Shown: positions 34,520 through 45,850, numbered from the stretch's first letter. The stretch: 64,000 nucleotides of DNA from Lepas anatifera (GCA_034440635.1 JAOTON010001356.1:964501-1028500); one strand, 5' to 3'. Notes: a model not told the origin generated them from the letters alone. Made by a program: numbers and translations.

Positions 34520-36419
34520 GACACACCCAGCCCAGACGATAGTAAACTCAGCGAGAGGCACAGCTAAAGAGAAACACATTGCTGGACTGGTATGTTTTGG
34601 CATGGAAGTATTAGTTGGGAAATGTTTAAGATGATACAATTTCAATGTTGTACGGGTACCTCTCCCAAGTTCTTCAAAGTCACGGCAGTTAGCGGAAAGG
34701 GGTGTAGAAAGCCCATCTAACATCTTGATACCGAAAAATACCCCCACGATATATTTTTGGGTCAGGTCGCTCCTGAGTTCACAAAAAGTAAGAGCGTTCC
34801 CACAGGGATAAATTAACATAACCCTGCAGCAAAAAGCTGATAACTTCCAAGAGGCTGTATGTCTACGTTCCAGCATTCTATACCCAAGCTGTATGTCTAC
34901 TTTCAAGCATTTATACCCATGAGCAGACAAAGTGGCAGTGTTCAAATCCCAGAAAGCTGGGTAGAGAGCAACAAACGGGCAAGCTTAACTTTCCACCCAC
35001 TTCTATCCTACTTTTAATCCATTTTCCACTCGCTTTTCAAGTGGAGCTTTTTTAATTCAGTCATCCTGGCACATATGAACTCATTAAAAGTATGGCAGAA
35101 AGTATGGTACCCATTAAAAGTATGGTAGAAAGCAGTGCCACAAAACGGAGTTTGCGCTAGAGTGGTGCGTGGAAAACTGAGAGCAGAATGTGGGGTGAGT
35201 GGAAAATTCGGCTCAGAATGTATGGTGGTGATAATTTTCCAATTTGGTTACTAAGAGGGAGAAATATCAGAGCCCTTGTTTGAACTGAAGGATAAGATAT
35301 TCCATTTAATTTTACTCAAAACAAAGTTTATCCTCCCGAAAAAACATTGTTTGACTATTACTATGTTAGAATTTTGGGCTAAACAGTTGAAGTTGAAGCT
35401 GAAGTTGAGAATAATTAAAAGAGGACTTTAAGGGGCCTGTAACTTCCAAAGACATGAACCTCTTTGTACAACGGAATGAATTGGTTTAGGTGTGGGGAGT
35501 ATGGCATCGGATATACGAGTGATGGCTTGTCAGGACATGTACAGTAACCAATTCAACGTATGCATCAAAGTTTATGATTAATCTATGTTTAGCTTATACT
35601 TTTCGTTGGCCCAGAATCTGTCCAAATTTATTTGGAATGCAGTCGAAGATTGGGCTGATACCACCCAGCCTGGTAAGCTGTTTCAGTCATTGATGGCGCG
35701 AATTGTGAGATGATTTCTCCTCGGCAGTTTGACGGCTTGCTGCTTAACCCGGCGCAGATCCTCTTGTGCAATACCTTGGGGTAGACAGCTTGATAATTCC
35801 ATCAGTCTTCAACAATCCAAAAACAAGTTTGTTAAGCATAATTATATCTCCTCTTCGTCTTCGAAATGCTAGGCTTGGTAATTTCAAAATTTTCAATCTT
35901 TCTTCATAGTTGAGATCACAGATGCTCTTTAGCATTTTGGTGGCTCTTCTCAGGATCTTCTCCGACAAGTTTTTATCCCCCATGTACAATGGTCTATATG
36001 AGCTAGCAATGGGCTATCTGAGCTCAGACTTGCATTGAATACCCAGACACAAACATCCAGGGAACATCCCAGGGTATGAGTCGAAGAGGTCAGCCCCTCA
36101 AAGCCCCCCCTAGGGCTATCTGAATAGTGTAACATTTCTCGCTTCTATTATTTCTCCTAAAGCGGTCATTTCTGCTGTACACTCCGATTTATTCTCCAGG
36201 TAAAGTCCTCTCAAGTTCAAACTCTACCATCTACAAGATCCTTCACATTGTCGAAGGGATACTCAACTCTTTCTTTTCTTTTTCAGTTTGTCAGTCCAAC
36301 TATGTATGGGGCATGAATATAATTGTGCACCTGTGTGAATAAGTACCGGTTGCTAGCTTTTTGTAGACCTCAAGTGTTTTTCCTCAATCACTTTTGATTT
36401 CTAAATTTATGAGTAAGAA
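34520..36419. other. SORL1 intron 1, left part
   Basis: It contains the LINE fragment at 35744-35992. Direct repeats near 34856-34915 (CTGTATGTCTAC) and 35085-35120 (ATTAAAAGTATGG) are short. No exon is seen. Confidence 0.35.
35744..35992 (-). mobile_element. LINE RT C-terminal fragment
   Basis: The minus strand encodes RRATKMLKSICDLNYEERLK, then LKLPSLAFRRRRGDIIMLNK. This is the typical 'RRATK-I..L..L.YEERL..L.LP.L..RRRRGD' segment of CR1/L2-type elements. Motifs upstream and downstream are missing or decayed, so it is a short fragment with its own orientation, opposite to the LINE at 36680. Confidence 0.75.
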
Positions 36420-36531
36420 TTTTTTTTTTTTTAAACTTTATATATAATATTTTTCCTTTTTTTTTTTTTTTTTTTTAAATAAAGAAAAAAAAAAAAAAGT
36501 TTTCCCCCCCTTTCCCAACCCCCAACAAATA

Positions 36532-36569
<38 letters not shown>

Positions 36570-36657
36570 AAAAAAAAAAAAAAAAAAAAAAATAAAAAAA
36601 ATAAAAAAAAAAAAAAAAAAAAAAAAAATTTATAAAAAAAAAAAAAAAAAAAAACAA
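36420..36657. other. Homopolymer-dominated stretch, probable sequencing or assembly artefact
   Basis: Long T and A runs broken only by short AT interruptions, with compressed C runs between them (36500-36530). It is unlike the flanking DNA. It directly abuts the LINE at 36680 and may be a mis-assembled A-rich tail. Confidence 0.6.
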
Positions 36658-36679
36658 ATCTGCAGGTCTGTTCCCTTAT

Positions 36680-39170
36680 ATCTCCCTTCCCACCCGCGTA
36701 ACATCTTCTTCCAAAAGTCTAATTGATAATTTCCTTTGTAGAGACCTTTCACTTACAACAAACAACAAAGTCCTGATTTCAGACATTAGCCACCACCTCC
36801 CTAGCTGCCTCAATTTTGACACGAAACCACCACCTCCCCTTCTTTCAAGGACTGCCCAAACAATGTTTTTTACTTCCGGAAAGTTGAGGAGGTGAGACGA
36901 ATTTACTGTTAAGCTCATCGATACATTTAGCATCGCGGATGCAGATGAAGCTGCCACGTACCTGCTCTCAACTATTAGTAACGAAATCTTAAAAGTACCG
37001 ATCCAGCCTTGGATCTCTTTGGCATCCTGCGCTGCATCAACAATAAAAATAACCTTCATAGAAAATGTATTCGTTCCCCACTCCCGCAAACAAACGTGTT
37101 TTCAAAAACTATCGGGAACTGCCTCACTGCTGTCATCAGGAATGCGAAAAAGGCATACTTAGAGAGGAAATTTTCCGAGTATACAACTGAACCTAAAAAA
37201 TTGTGGGATGTCGTGTTGGGGCTAGCTAAGAAAAGTAGGCCCAAAAATTCAATGCCTGATAATTTTGAGCTTAGAAATGATGTTATCTGTGACCCTGTTG
37301 CCATCGCTAATCAGTTCAATGCTTTCCTTGCTTTCATTGGAGAATCACTTGATAATAATCTCCCAATATCTAACGTGGGCCCCTTATCGTTTCTAAATTC
37401 TACTCATCCCGTTTCTAGCTCCTTCCACTTCTCCACAGTCAACTCTGTCTTGGTTACAAATATTATCAAGGAAATGCGCTAGTCCGGAGCCGGTCATGAT
37501 GGTATTAGCACCAAAATTTTAAAACTCCCTAACCAAACTCTGTCTCCAGTCATATCTCATGTATTCAAAAATGCATTACTCAAGGAATATTCCCATCTGT
37601 CCTGAAAAACCTCAAATTATTCCTATTTTCAAATCTGGAAATCGTTCATCATTTAGCTGCTACCGGCCTTTTGTAATATTATTAATAATATCCAAAGTAT
37701 TTGGAAAGCCATATTCAGTCAAATTTCGAATTTCATTGAGGAAGAGAACATCCTAACTTCTAGTAAATTAGGTTTTGGAAAAACAACACTTTTATACCAA
37801 TAGCTCTTCTTTACGACTTTATTGCCTCATCCCTCCAGAACAAAGAAGTCTGTACCTCTATCTATTTGGACCTTCCTAAAGCTTTTGACACCGTCAACCG
37901 TGAAATTTTGCGGAAGAACTTGAATTTTATGGAATCAGAAACACTGAACTCTGTTTCTTTAAGTCCTACCTAAATGAATGGTTTCAGACTGTAAAATTCA
38001 ACAATGTTCTATCATCTAATAGCAAACAACTTTCCCTTGGCGTTCCCCAAGGATCAGTGCTCGGCCCGCTCCTTTTTTCTTTTTTATAATAATGATTTAC
38101 AACTGAGCTAATCTATCCCACTGTTTCTTCCGTTCGCTGATGATACGGCCCTCCTTTACCCTGCCAATAACCACAATGAACTCCAAGTACAAATCGATAC
38201 AAGCATTGCTTAAATTCAACAATGACTCATTGCCAACCGTCTCACCCTAAACGCCGCCAAGTCAAATTTCCAACTATTATCGAACAGACGCAACGAAAAT
38301 TTAAGAATCGTGATGAAGGGTCACACTTTAGAACAAAAGAGGAACGTAAAATACTTAGGGATGACTATGACGACAATCTAAAATGGGACAGCCACATTCA
38401 TGCCATAAAAATGTTATCGCCAGGAACATTAGAACATTAGAACAGTGGCGAAATTCACCCAGGAACATTAGAACATTAGAACAGTAGAGCGAAATTCACA
38501 TAGACTCCAGGTACCTACTACTACTGTACAACAGCCTCATTCTACCTCATCTCAATTACTGTGCAGAACTCCTTTCGGTAGGAAGCTATCCCTCCAAATT
38601 GAGAAAACTGATCACGCTCCAGAAAAGTGGTTAAAATAATTGACAACGCCCCATATCTTGAACATTTTTTATTTTTTTTGCTGCGTCAAGTATACACCCA
38701 CCCACCCCAGCAACTCCCAAGGTTAATTAAGCGACGCCCAGACCCGCCCCGCCCCCCCCCATGCACCTACGTCGTAACCCCGCGTCCACGATAGCCTTGC
38801 GCCACCTGCACGCCCATCATAGCGTCACCTATTTTCAAAAAGTATGGACTTCTTAAACTGCCAGATTTAGTACAGATGTCTCAGCTACTTTTTCCGCACA
38901 GCCACCTAACAGGCACGTTGCCATCGCCCCCATCTGAAAAAGCTTAACATAATACAACAAAACCAGACTCGTAACACAATAACTGTCATGCACTTTGCTG
39001 TACCTTTCGTCCCAACCCTTTACCAACGATTTTCGCCATTTATATCAGCGCCTTTGTGTTGGAATAATGTGATTTCGCCCAAAATTCGGGAGCTGAGCGA
39101 TCTCCCTCTGTCTAGGAACTTCTTTTAAAGTTGTAGTAAGAAAAATCATGACTGGCCAATATTGATGCCT
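36680..39170 (+). mobile_element. Decayed CR1/Jockey-like LINE with RT remnants
   Basis: Plus-strand fragments in several frames keep the order of a non-LTR RT. They are a linker (KLWDVVLGLAKKSRPKNSMP and DPVAIANQFNAFLAF, 37009-37482), LPKAFDTVNR near 37880, LGVPQGSVLGPLL near 38040-38070, PFADDTALL near 38130-38150 (catalytic FADD), and LLLYNSLILPHLNYCAELLS near 38520-38580. Many stops and frame changes make it non-functional. The 5' side begins directly after the homopolymer-rich stretch ending at 36657. It lies in SORL1 intron 1. Confidence 0.75.
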
Positions 39171-39829
39171 AAACAATTACTAAAATACTGCATGTTTCCT
39201 AGGTAAAACTAGGGTAGGAATAGGTAGCATTGTGCGATTGCCGGCCTCCGCTTTTTACTTCTGAACAACAATTTAGAATAGGAAGCGTCAAATGTCCTGT
39301 CGGAGGTTCTATATTCAAAAGGAGGGAAATATAATGTCATTAACAGCAAGCAACACCAACTACTATACATACTATTGCGATCAAAATCACGGAATTTATA
39401 AATATCACAGGCACGAGAGGCCAAATCGAGCAGTGCTCTTGGTCCACTTTCCATCACCCTGACGCCTGCTTATTTTCTGTCTTGGCAAGAAAAATATCCC
39501 AACTCTGGAAAGACCACCCATTTGAAACCGCCCCTCTCCCTTCCCCTCTTCAGCTCTAATCCTACTCTATTTCAGGGCGCGGCCGCTCACCTCCGACCTC
39601 AGCCCTGGCCGGGTGGGCGCCGGCTTTTCCTCGCTGCTTTCGTCGCCGCTGCGTTGGGGCCGCGACCCTCCCGGCATGGTCTCTGGTGTCCAAAGGCAAA
39701 ATTAGCATTGACACCAGCCCGATAGCCTCTTCATGCCGCCTGCGGCCCTCTCTCGCGTGGTCACGCGCCAGAACTACTGTTACCGGCGTCCTCCTAACTA
39801 ACGCTTGACCAGCGTACCGGGGGCCGCAG

Positions 39830-40468
39830 GCAGCGGCAGTGCGGCGCCCAGTCGCCCTACACGACCACATACCGCGGCACCCACTGGTCGACCGGCCTAC
39901 CTTCTACTCGCAGGCCAAACCGCGTGGCCTCGCCGACGACCTCAACCAGCTCAAACAGCTGTTCGACGAGCGGCCGGCGATATCCCACACCTTCATCTAC
40001 TACTGCAGGGGGGCCTGAGGACCCGTTTAAGTACCTGCCTCCATCGTCACCAGGCACCTGGACGGTGGCTCCGAGGCGAGGAAGGTGCCTCGCAGTGACG
40101 ATGAGTTCGCCTTTGGGCCGGGAGTGGTCCCGGGCGCGCGGCAGATCTTCTACAGCACATGGACATTGAGCTACCGGAGGTAAGCCAGCTGGCGGCCGAG
40201 GCCCCGAATGAGGCCTACGCGGCCGACCACGGCTGGATCCGGCCCGGTGCCGAGGACAGGGTGCGCGCGCTCATTACACAGCACGTGAACGCACCAGCAC
40301 CGAGGCCGGCAGTCCGGGGACATCTCGGGCGTGGGGGCGAATGGCGAGGAGCCGGACTTTGCCGAGGACCAGGAGACTGAGGACAGTGAGGAGGAGGTTG
40401 ACGTCACTGGTGCCGGCGAGGAGGAGGCTGACATTACTGGTGCCGACGTCGCGATAGCTCGTCCGTAG
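39830..40468 (+). pseudogene. GC-rich decayed ORF of unrecognised family
   Basis: About 200 residues can be followed across at least three frame changes. The blocks are PRGLADDLNQLKQLFDERPA with SHTFIYYCRG, then EDPFKYLPP, then IVTRHLDGGSEARKVPRSDD with FAFGPGVVPG and FYSTWTLSYR, then EVSQLAAEAPNEAYAADHGW, and an acidic tail DISGVGANGEEPDFAEDQET rich in E/D with two VTGA/ITGA repeats before a TAG near 40468. The composition and third-position GC bias are those of real coding sequence, unlike the AT-rich surroundings. Breaks occur near 40013 (GGGGCC run), near 40045, near 40175 and near 40315. I do not recognise the family. It could be a retrogene, a piece of a transposon protein, or an intact gene with assembly indels. 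It lies in SORL1 intron 1, on the opposite strand. Confidence 0.45.
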
Positions 40469-42309
40469 CGCCTGTCCATGCTTTACGGGCCTCCATGCTT
40501 CCGGCTTGGATACCCGTTAATAGCACTTCACTTCGAGCGGATCACATACGGCTGGCAGCTCGGACACATCAAAGCGCCACGCCACACGAACCCGCCTGTC
40601 AGATAAATCCAGTGCACGGCCTTGGTGTCTGATAGAAGAGAGCTTCAAGTGGTGCTCATTTCAGCCGTTCAGCCATCTGTGGCCCACAGCGTATGCGCCT
40701 GGAATGTGTCTTGTTTTTGCCTCGTCCCTTCGTGAGCTAGTTGCAGCTTTGCGGGGTATTGTTTGTCACAAATACATCACATAATTAATGGTATCAAATC
40801 CCTCCCATATCTAAACCCCATCCTCCCAGCCTGCTCCGCTCGGCCGTGCTGGTTGGTGACGGGCTCCTTGGAGGACTGGATGCGTGGGACTGCTCCCTGC
40901 GTTGCGCGGTCGCGCCCCTTGCGATGCGTCGGTTGCACCCCCTGCGGTGCGTCAGCTGCATCCCTCCGATGCGTCGGTTGCGCCCCCCTGTGACGCGGCC
41001 GTAGCGCCCCCTGCGATGTGTGTTTCGTTCTGCACCTTCTAAAAGTATGAGGTTTTGGTTTTCTATGACGCTAGTACAGCAGGGAGCATACCACATCACC
41101 ATACCTTACATAATTGCTTCTCATGTTCTCACGCCACTTCTCATGATGGTGCTTGTCTGTGCACTGCATGTGCTAGCTGGTAACTATCTACCCACGTTTT
41201 AATCTCATTCATAGCATTTTGAGAGGTGCTGTACATGTACTACTAGCAGCAGCCCCCAACGTCATTTAGGGGCCCGCACTGGAAGTGCATTAAACACATT
41301 TTTGCTGAAACAGGTATGCTTTATGTATGATATTCTTTAGTGTCAATATAGATATGTGTATGGATGTAATTCTGCGGCGGCGCCCCTGTCCTCACGGTGG
41401 GGAGCGGGCCTAGACCAGGTGCAGACTGTCTGTCTAGCATTTTTGCCTAGTATTAGGAGTGTATGTTTTACCATGTACTGCATTTTTACTGTTAATATAT
41501 GTGTATGGATCCACAATAAATCAGAATCCAAGGGAGTGGTACAAAGTTGAAAAACATTAGTACAACTTTGACCACTTCTTTGACAAAACATTGCAGACAA
41601 GGCCAGCATTTCTGAGTTTTCGTGCAAGTGATAGCTGAAGGACACAATGATCCAAGCTTATCTATTGGTAAACACCAAAGGTATTAAGAGAAAACTGCAC
41701 AAGTGTCAAAAAGTTATGGTGTTAGTAAATAGTATGGTGTAAGTAAGTTTTATGGTGCTTCCTTTGTCTACGACTTTTTTCTAAAAGAGACTGGAGAGTG
41801 TTGAATTGGCATGTTTGATTTCTCCTAACACTGATTTTGACCTAGGCATTGTGAAATAAGCCTAAAAACCTAAGGGAAGGGAGGGAGAGTTTGAATTCCC
41901 GTCAGAGTCTTAATTTTTTTGACACTGGCTTTGACATTCAGGAGCTATCCTTTGTCAAGTGTGTCCAGAATGGTCAGAAAAAATTATGTATTGTGATTAT
42001 TGATATATTCTTCCATAAGACACAACATGATTGTGTTTCTAGTGAACCTTATTCAATTGTCTTCCTTAATACTGAGTAATAATTTGAAAATGTGAGCCAA
42101 AAATGTGGCGAAAATCGATGGCGGATATCAGCGAGGCCAGGGCCGGAGCTCTCAAGATCAAGCTCAAAGATCAGAGGACAGCTCAAAACTAACAACTCGA
42201 AACCAACCAGGTAAGAATACCAGGTAAAAAGTGGTGGATTTCAGGTCAAACTTTGGGTGGGGAGGATATATCAGGACACCATTCCTACTGACCCTTTCAG
42301 GCTTCTTAC
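40469..42309. other. SORL1 intron 1, right part, adjoining exon 1
   Basis: Short tandem GCGTCGGTTGC/GCGCCCC units lie at 40900-41020. The rest is AT-rich without recognisable features. Confidence 0.3.
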
Positions 42310-42543
42310 CACAGTTGTAATGTTGTCATCTTTGGTGGGCACTGGCTGCCCTGCCACATCTAATTGAGCACTCCTCTTCTGTCTCAGGACTTCAAAAGTT
42401 GATGCTTCTTCTGCTTCCATATCACCCACTTCAAAGTACTGAGTATACCCTTTACCATCATGCTTTGCATTCGATAGAGCATCACAATACATGCAGATCA
42501 CCAATAGCCACCATGATGAAATGATAAAGTCTAAAGACTTCAT
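42310..42543 (-). CDS. SORL1: SorLA-like receptor, coding exon 1 (signal peptide and propeptide)
   Basis: SorLA is a type I membrane sorting receptor that moves cargo between the trans-Golgi network, endosomes and cell surface. This exon encodes 78 residues. The ATG at 42543 is the first in a frame that has an in-frame TAA at 42594-42592, and it has A at -3. Residues 1-24 form a hydrophobic signal peptide (MKSLDFIISSWWLLVICMYC). An acidic propeptide follows, ending in a furin-type RQKRS site near residue 55; known SorLA precursors are cut by furin at such a basic site just before the VPS10 domain. The exon ends at a GTG followed by the donor gtaaga (42309 leftward), phase 0. Joined to the exon at 34410 it reads ITTV-VELNDTHH, which fits the vertebrate SorLA order of propeptide then LNDSH. 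Assignment rests mainly on exon 2; this exon alone would only say secreted proprotein. Confidence 0.7.
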
Positions 42544-42948
42544 CTTTAGTTTGACCAACTCCCTACCTAACAAGTGGTTTAACTTCACCGTTTAACTCTA
42601 AGTGATTCACACTGTTCTTTCCAAATGAGAAACAGCCCGTAGAGTAGAAACGTAGTCCCAGTCCTTCAAAGCAGAATCAACTATGATGTCAAGGCGAAGG
42701 AGACCTGATAAAGTCAGTCATAGCCTTAAAAGGACCACCAATATAACCTGTGGCAAGGGAGCACTGCAGTAGCACTTGATCATGCACCTCAGCTTACGAG
42801 GCAGCAAGCGGGAATGTCTTATCTACTTCAAGAACTTCCACAACCAAGCAACCAAACACGCACAAACGACGAGCTCCTCCCACCATCAACACACAAAGCA
42901 AACTAATTCGGAGCGCTCAGGGAGAGCGTTGTCTTTAGCTGTCCTTAG
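42544..42948 (-). promoter_or_regulatory. Presumed SORL1 5' UTR and proximal promoter region
   Basis: This is the stretch directly upstream of the SORL1 start codon on the minus strand. I see no TATA box at a convincing position. A GC-poor 5' leader is followed at 42949-43205 by two palindromic elements carrying GCATGCGCA motifs. The transcription start is not visible from sequence alone, and an extra non-coding exon is possible. Confidence 0.3.
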
Positions 42949-43081
42949 CCGTGTTATTCTGCGGGAAAAACGCATACTAGTATGCTGCACGCATGCGCAG
43001 TACTGTATCATTGACACAAGATACACTACTGCGCATGCGTATAACACACTAGAATGCGTTCTGCACGGCAGAATAACACGG
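42949..43081. mobile_element. 133-bp palindromic MITE with 14-bp perfect TIRs
   Basis: The element begins CCGTGTTATTCTGC and ends GCAGAATAACACGG, a perfect 14-bp terminal inverted repeat. Much of the interior is also self-complementary (ACGCATACTAGTATGC, ACGCATGCGCAGTA against TACTGCGCATGCGT). It holds two matches to the NRF1-type motif GCGCATGCG. It sits about 400 bp upstream of the SORL1 start codon. No transposase is present. Confidence 0.75.
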
Positions 43082-43108
43082 CTCTTGTGTCACCAGCGAT
43101 GCAATTCA

Positions 43109-43205
43109 CCGTGTTGTTCTGCCGGCAGAACGCATACTAGTGCCTCGCACGCATGCGCAGTACGGTGTCATGTGGCACATGATACAAAACTGCGCATGTC
43201 AGCCA
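43109..43205. mobile_element. Second, truncated copy of the palindromic MITE
   Basis: This starts CCGTGTTGTTCTGCCGGCAG and repeats the interior of the copy at 42949 (ACGCATACTAGTG, CGCATGCGCAGTACGGTGTCA, AACTGCGCATG). The right end is degraded and lacks a clear inverted terminus. It adds further GCATGCGCA motifs upstream of SORL1. Confidence 0.6.
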
Positions 43206-43500
43206 TAAGCGGATCCAGGGGGCAAAGTGGGCAAATGCCCACCGCCCCTCCCCATTTACCCTTGGCGCTCACTGAAATGGTCACGGCTTCCGCCCCCCCG
43301 TGAGGGGTCGATGTTGCCCACTGAAATATCGCTTTTCACCTCCCCCCGCCCAGGATGCGAAAATTGGCGCCCCCTGATCGGATATTGTACCCACCCGATA
43401 GGTGTTGCTGGTCAAAAGCCGCACCCCTCTTGTCCGGATGGCGCCCCCTGGAAGATGCCCTCACCCCCGATGGGAAATTCTGTATTCGTTTGGTAGGTGA
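43206..43500. repeat. Second element related to the GGCGCC family
   Basis: It starts GCGGATCCAGGGGGCAAAGT and contains AAATTGGCGCCCCCTGATCG and GGATGGCGCCCCCTGGAAG, as in the 13560 element. No open frame of note. Confidence 0.4.
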
Positions 43501-44384
43501 CGCCTGCGGTGCCGGCTTCGTTTTGTTCATTCCGTTCTGTTTCGTTGCTTCTGTACGACGCGACGGTGTTAGAGCTTCTTGGAAGGGTTTCTAGGGGGTT
43601 TATTAACTAATGTCATCTGTCGAATTTTGAGTAAACAGAGGATGCCGATGCTGCCACTACGATTGTGACGCATTTCAGCAGTGAGTGCGCGTAGTAGTAA
43701 GCGTGTCTCTATCAGGGTAGGTCTCTATTGCTTTGGTGGTGACGGGTGATGGCATGAGAGGTTTTGCGTTGTGTACCCGCATGAAACAATTTTATTGAAT
43801 ATTTTGGAAACGGTAGGTCAGCGGAAAACATGTTGAAAGTTTTGTAGGGCGTGCTGCAATCGTTCCAGTGACATACTTTTATTAGTTGTCAGTGATTGTT
43901 CATGTTGTGATGTTAACTCCTCGGAGGCTCGGTTGGTTCTCTCTTGTATTTCCAGACGCACACCACCCACTTTTTATCAACTCAGCCACACCGACAGACA
44001 CTGACTCATCATCATCATCGTCATCATATTTTATTGATTTTCTCAAAATAAGGTTCAGAAACGAGGGAAGAAAGAGCAGGCATATAAACACAAACTTCAT
44101 CAAAGAGGAATAATCCAGTTTACAGAACGTGACAGGCGACTCAACAAGGTGCTTGGGGCAGCTCAAAGCCTGCCACAATTGGGGCAGAAATTTGGTTTCC
44201 AAGGCAGACTCCTCCAAGGGGGGGGTTATTTTTTACCAATACAAGTTTTATTTACTCCATTTTAAACGAGACCAAGAAATAAAACAACCGTACATCCGAC
44301 CTGACAGCGACATACTCACGACTCTCCACGTACCAAAGCAATAGAAACTCATGTACATGGGCATAGCCACCACTAGGGACAGTG

Positions 44385-44440
44385 TCCCTACAAGTTTTGA
44401 GAATGCTGAAAACTTGTAGGGAATGTCCCTACAAGTTTTG
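44385..44440. repeat. Short hairpin followed by a third repeat arm
   Basis: TCCCTACAAGTTTT (44385-44398) pairs perfectly with AAAACTTGTAGGGA (44409-44422), and TCCCTACAAGTTTTG follows again at 44426-44440, so two alternative stems can form. A small palindrome GGGACAGTGTCCC precedes it. Confidence 0.7.
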
Positions 44441-45090
44441 AAGACTGGGAAAGGTATGACAATCACCATATGTTAATTTTCCAATACATTTTCCTGTGGT
44501 ACCTACCTACTTTCTCGTATTTGCAAATCCGGATAGTGTCATTCGTACAAAATATATAAAAAATAATTGATTATATATTCTTTGATATCACTCCCAATTT
44601 CCTAAATCTGTATTCATTTCTGTACCTTATAAAAGTTGGGAGTGATGTTAACCCGTCCCCCACCGGGGATCCGGGTGCCCTTTTGCCCCACAGGGGCATC
44701 CATGACCCCCTCTAACTCCGAAAATATGGGGACTAGCGCAAATCTGCAAAGTGCATTAGAAATCTCGCGAAACTTCCATATTTAAGACATTAGGTCAATG
44801 GTTTGACCTTCATAGATCATGTTGGGTCACGATAAGCTATTTGCATGAAGTTATGCAATGTTTAAGAAAACTGGGCATAGCTGGTATTATCGCAGTAGGC
44901 GGATCACATCTCGCGGTTCAAAAGGATCACATCAGAAGGTTCACAGTTGATATGTTCTACCACTCAAAATGTCTAACTTAAAAAAGTCAAACACTCAAAA
45001 GGTCCAAAGAGGCGTGCTCAGATGCATGAGAGTGGGGTGCATGATAACGCAGAGGCGTGCTAAGGCACCTGATAATAGGAGGCTGTGAGG

Positions 45091-45322
45091 GTTAGGTTAG
45101 GTTAGGTTAGGTTAGGTTAGGTTAGGTTAGGTTAGGTTAGGTTAGGTTAGGTTAGGTTAGGTTAGGTTAGGTTAGGTTAGGTTAGGTTAGGTTAGGTTAG
45201 GTTGTGTTAGGTTAGGTTAGGTTAGGTTAGGTTAGGTTAGGTTAGGTTAGGTTAGGTTGGGTTAGGTTAGGTTAGGTTAGGTTAGGTTAGGTTAGGTTAG
45301 GTTAGGTTAGGTTAGGTTAGGT
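45091..45322 (+). repeat. (TTAGG)n interstitial telomere-like array, left arm
   Basis: About 46 tandem copies of the pentamer GGTTA with only two visible variants (a GTTGT and a GTTGG). TTAGG is the telomere repeat of most arthropods. The G-rich strand runs 5' to 3' towards the centre of the palindrome. Confidence 0.95.
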
Positions 45323-45373
45323 TCAGGTCAGGTCAGGTCAGGTCAGGTCAGGTCAGGTCAGGTCAGGTCAGGT
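45323..45373 (+). repeat. (TCAGG)n pentamer array
   Basis: About ten copies of GGTCA directly continue the TTAGG array with one substitution per unit (T to C). Overlapping AGGTCA nuclear-receptor half sites arise every five bases. Confidence 0.95.
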
Positions 45374-45640
45374 GTGTATGCCCTAAGTCCCTATTTCCTA
45401 GTCTGGGGATATCAACCCTCTTTCCAGAATCTGAGTATGCCTCTGGTCTGGGTACCACTTTTCGAAATGTCATAGAAATATCCCCAAATTCTGCAAGAAA
45501 ATCCCTAGAGATGAAACAGACGGAAGGAGGGGAAGTTTGAGTAGTGTTAGGTGGTACCCAGACCAGAGGTGCACTCAGATTCAGGAAAGAGGGGTGATAT
45601 CTCCAGAATAGGAAATAGGGACCAAGGGCATACACAATTG

Positions 45641-45850
45641 AACTGACCTGACCTGACCTAAACCTGACCTGACCTGACCTGACATGACCCAAACCAGCCC
45701 AACCCAACCCAACCCAACCCAACCCAACTCAACTCAACCCAACCTAACCTAACCTAACCTAACCTAACCTAACCTAACCTAATCTAACCTAACCTAACCT
45801 AACCTAACCTAACCTAACCTAACCTAACCTTACCTAACCTAACCTAACCC
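45641..45850 (-). repeat. (CCTGA)n, (CCCAA)n and (CCTAA)n arrays, right arm
   Basis: Reading left to right, about nine imperfect CCTGA units (45643-45690) pass into about seven CCCAA units (to about 45740), then about 22 CCTAA units ending at 45850. This is the mirror of the left arm except for the extra CCCAA block, and it is shorter. Confidence 0.92.

Noticed and set aside
36475..36657. Poly-Phe ORF
   Set aside because: It is a translation of a poly-A tract that is probably artefactual.
42544..42588. Longer SORL1 start 15 codons upstream
   Set aside because: The upstream codon is GTG, directly after an in-frame stop region; the ATG at 42543 gives a better signal peptide.
45091..45850. A true chromosome end
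   Set aside because: Unique DNA, a LINE and genes lie on both sides and the arrays face each other, so the repeats are interstitial.
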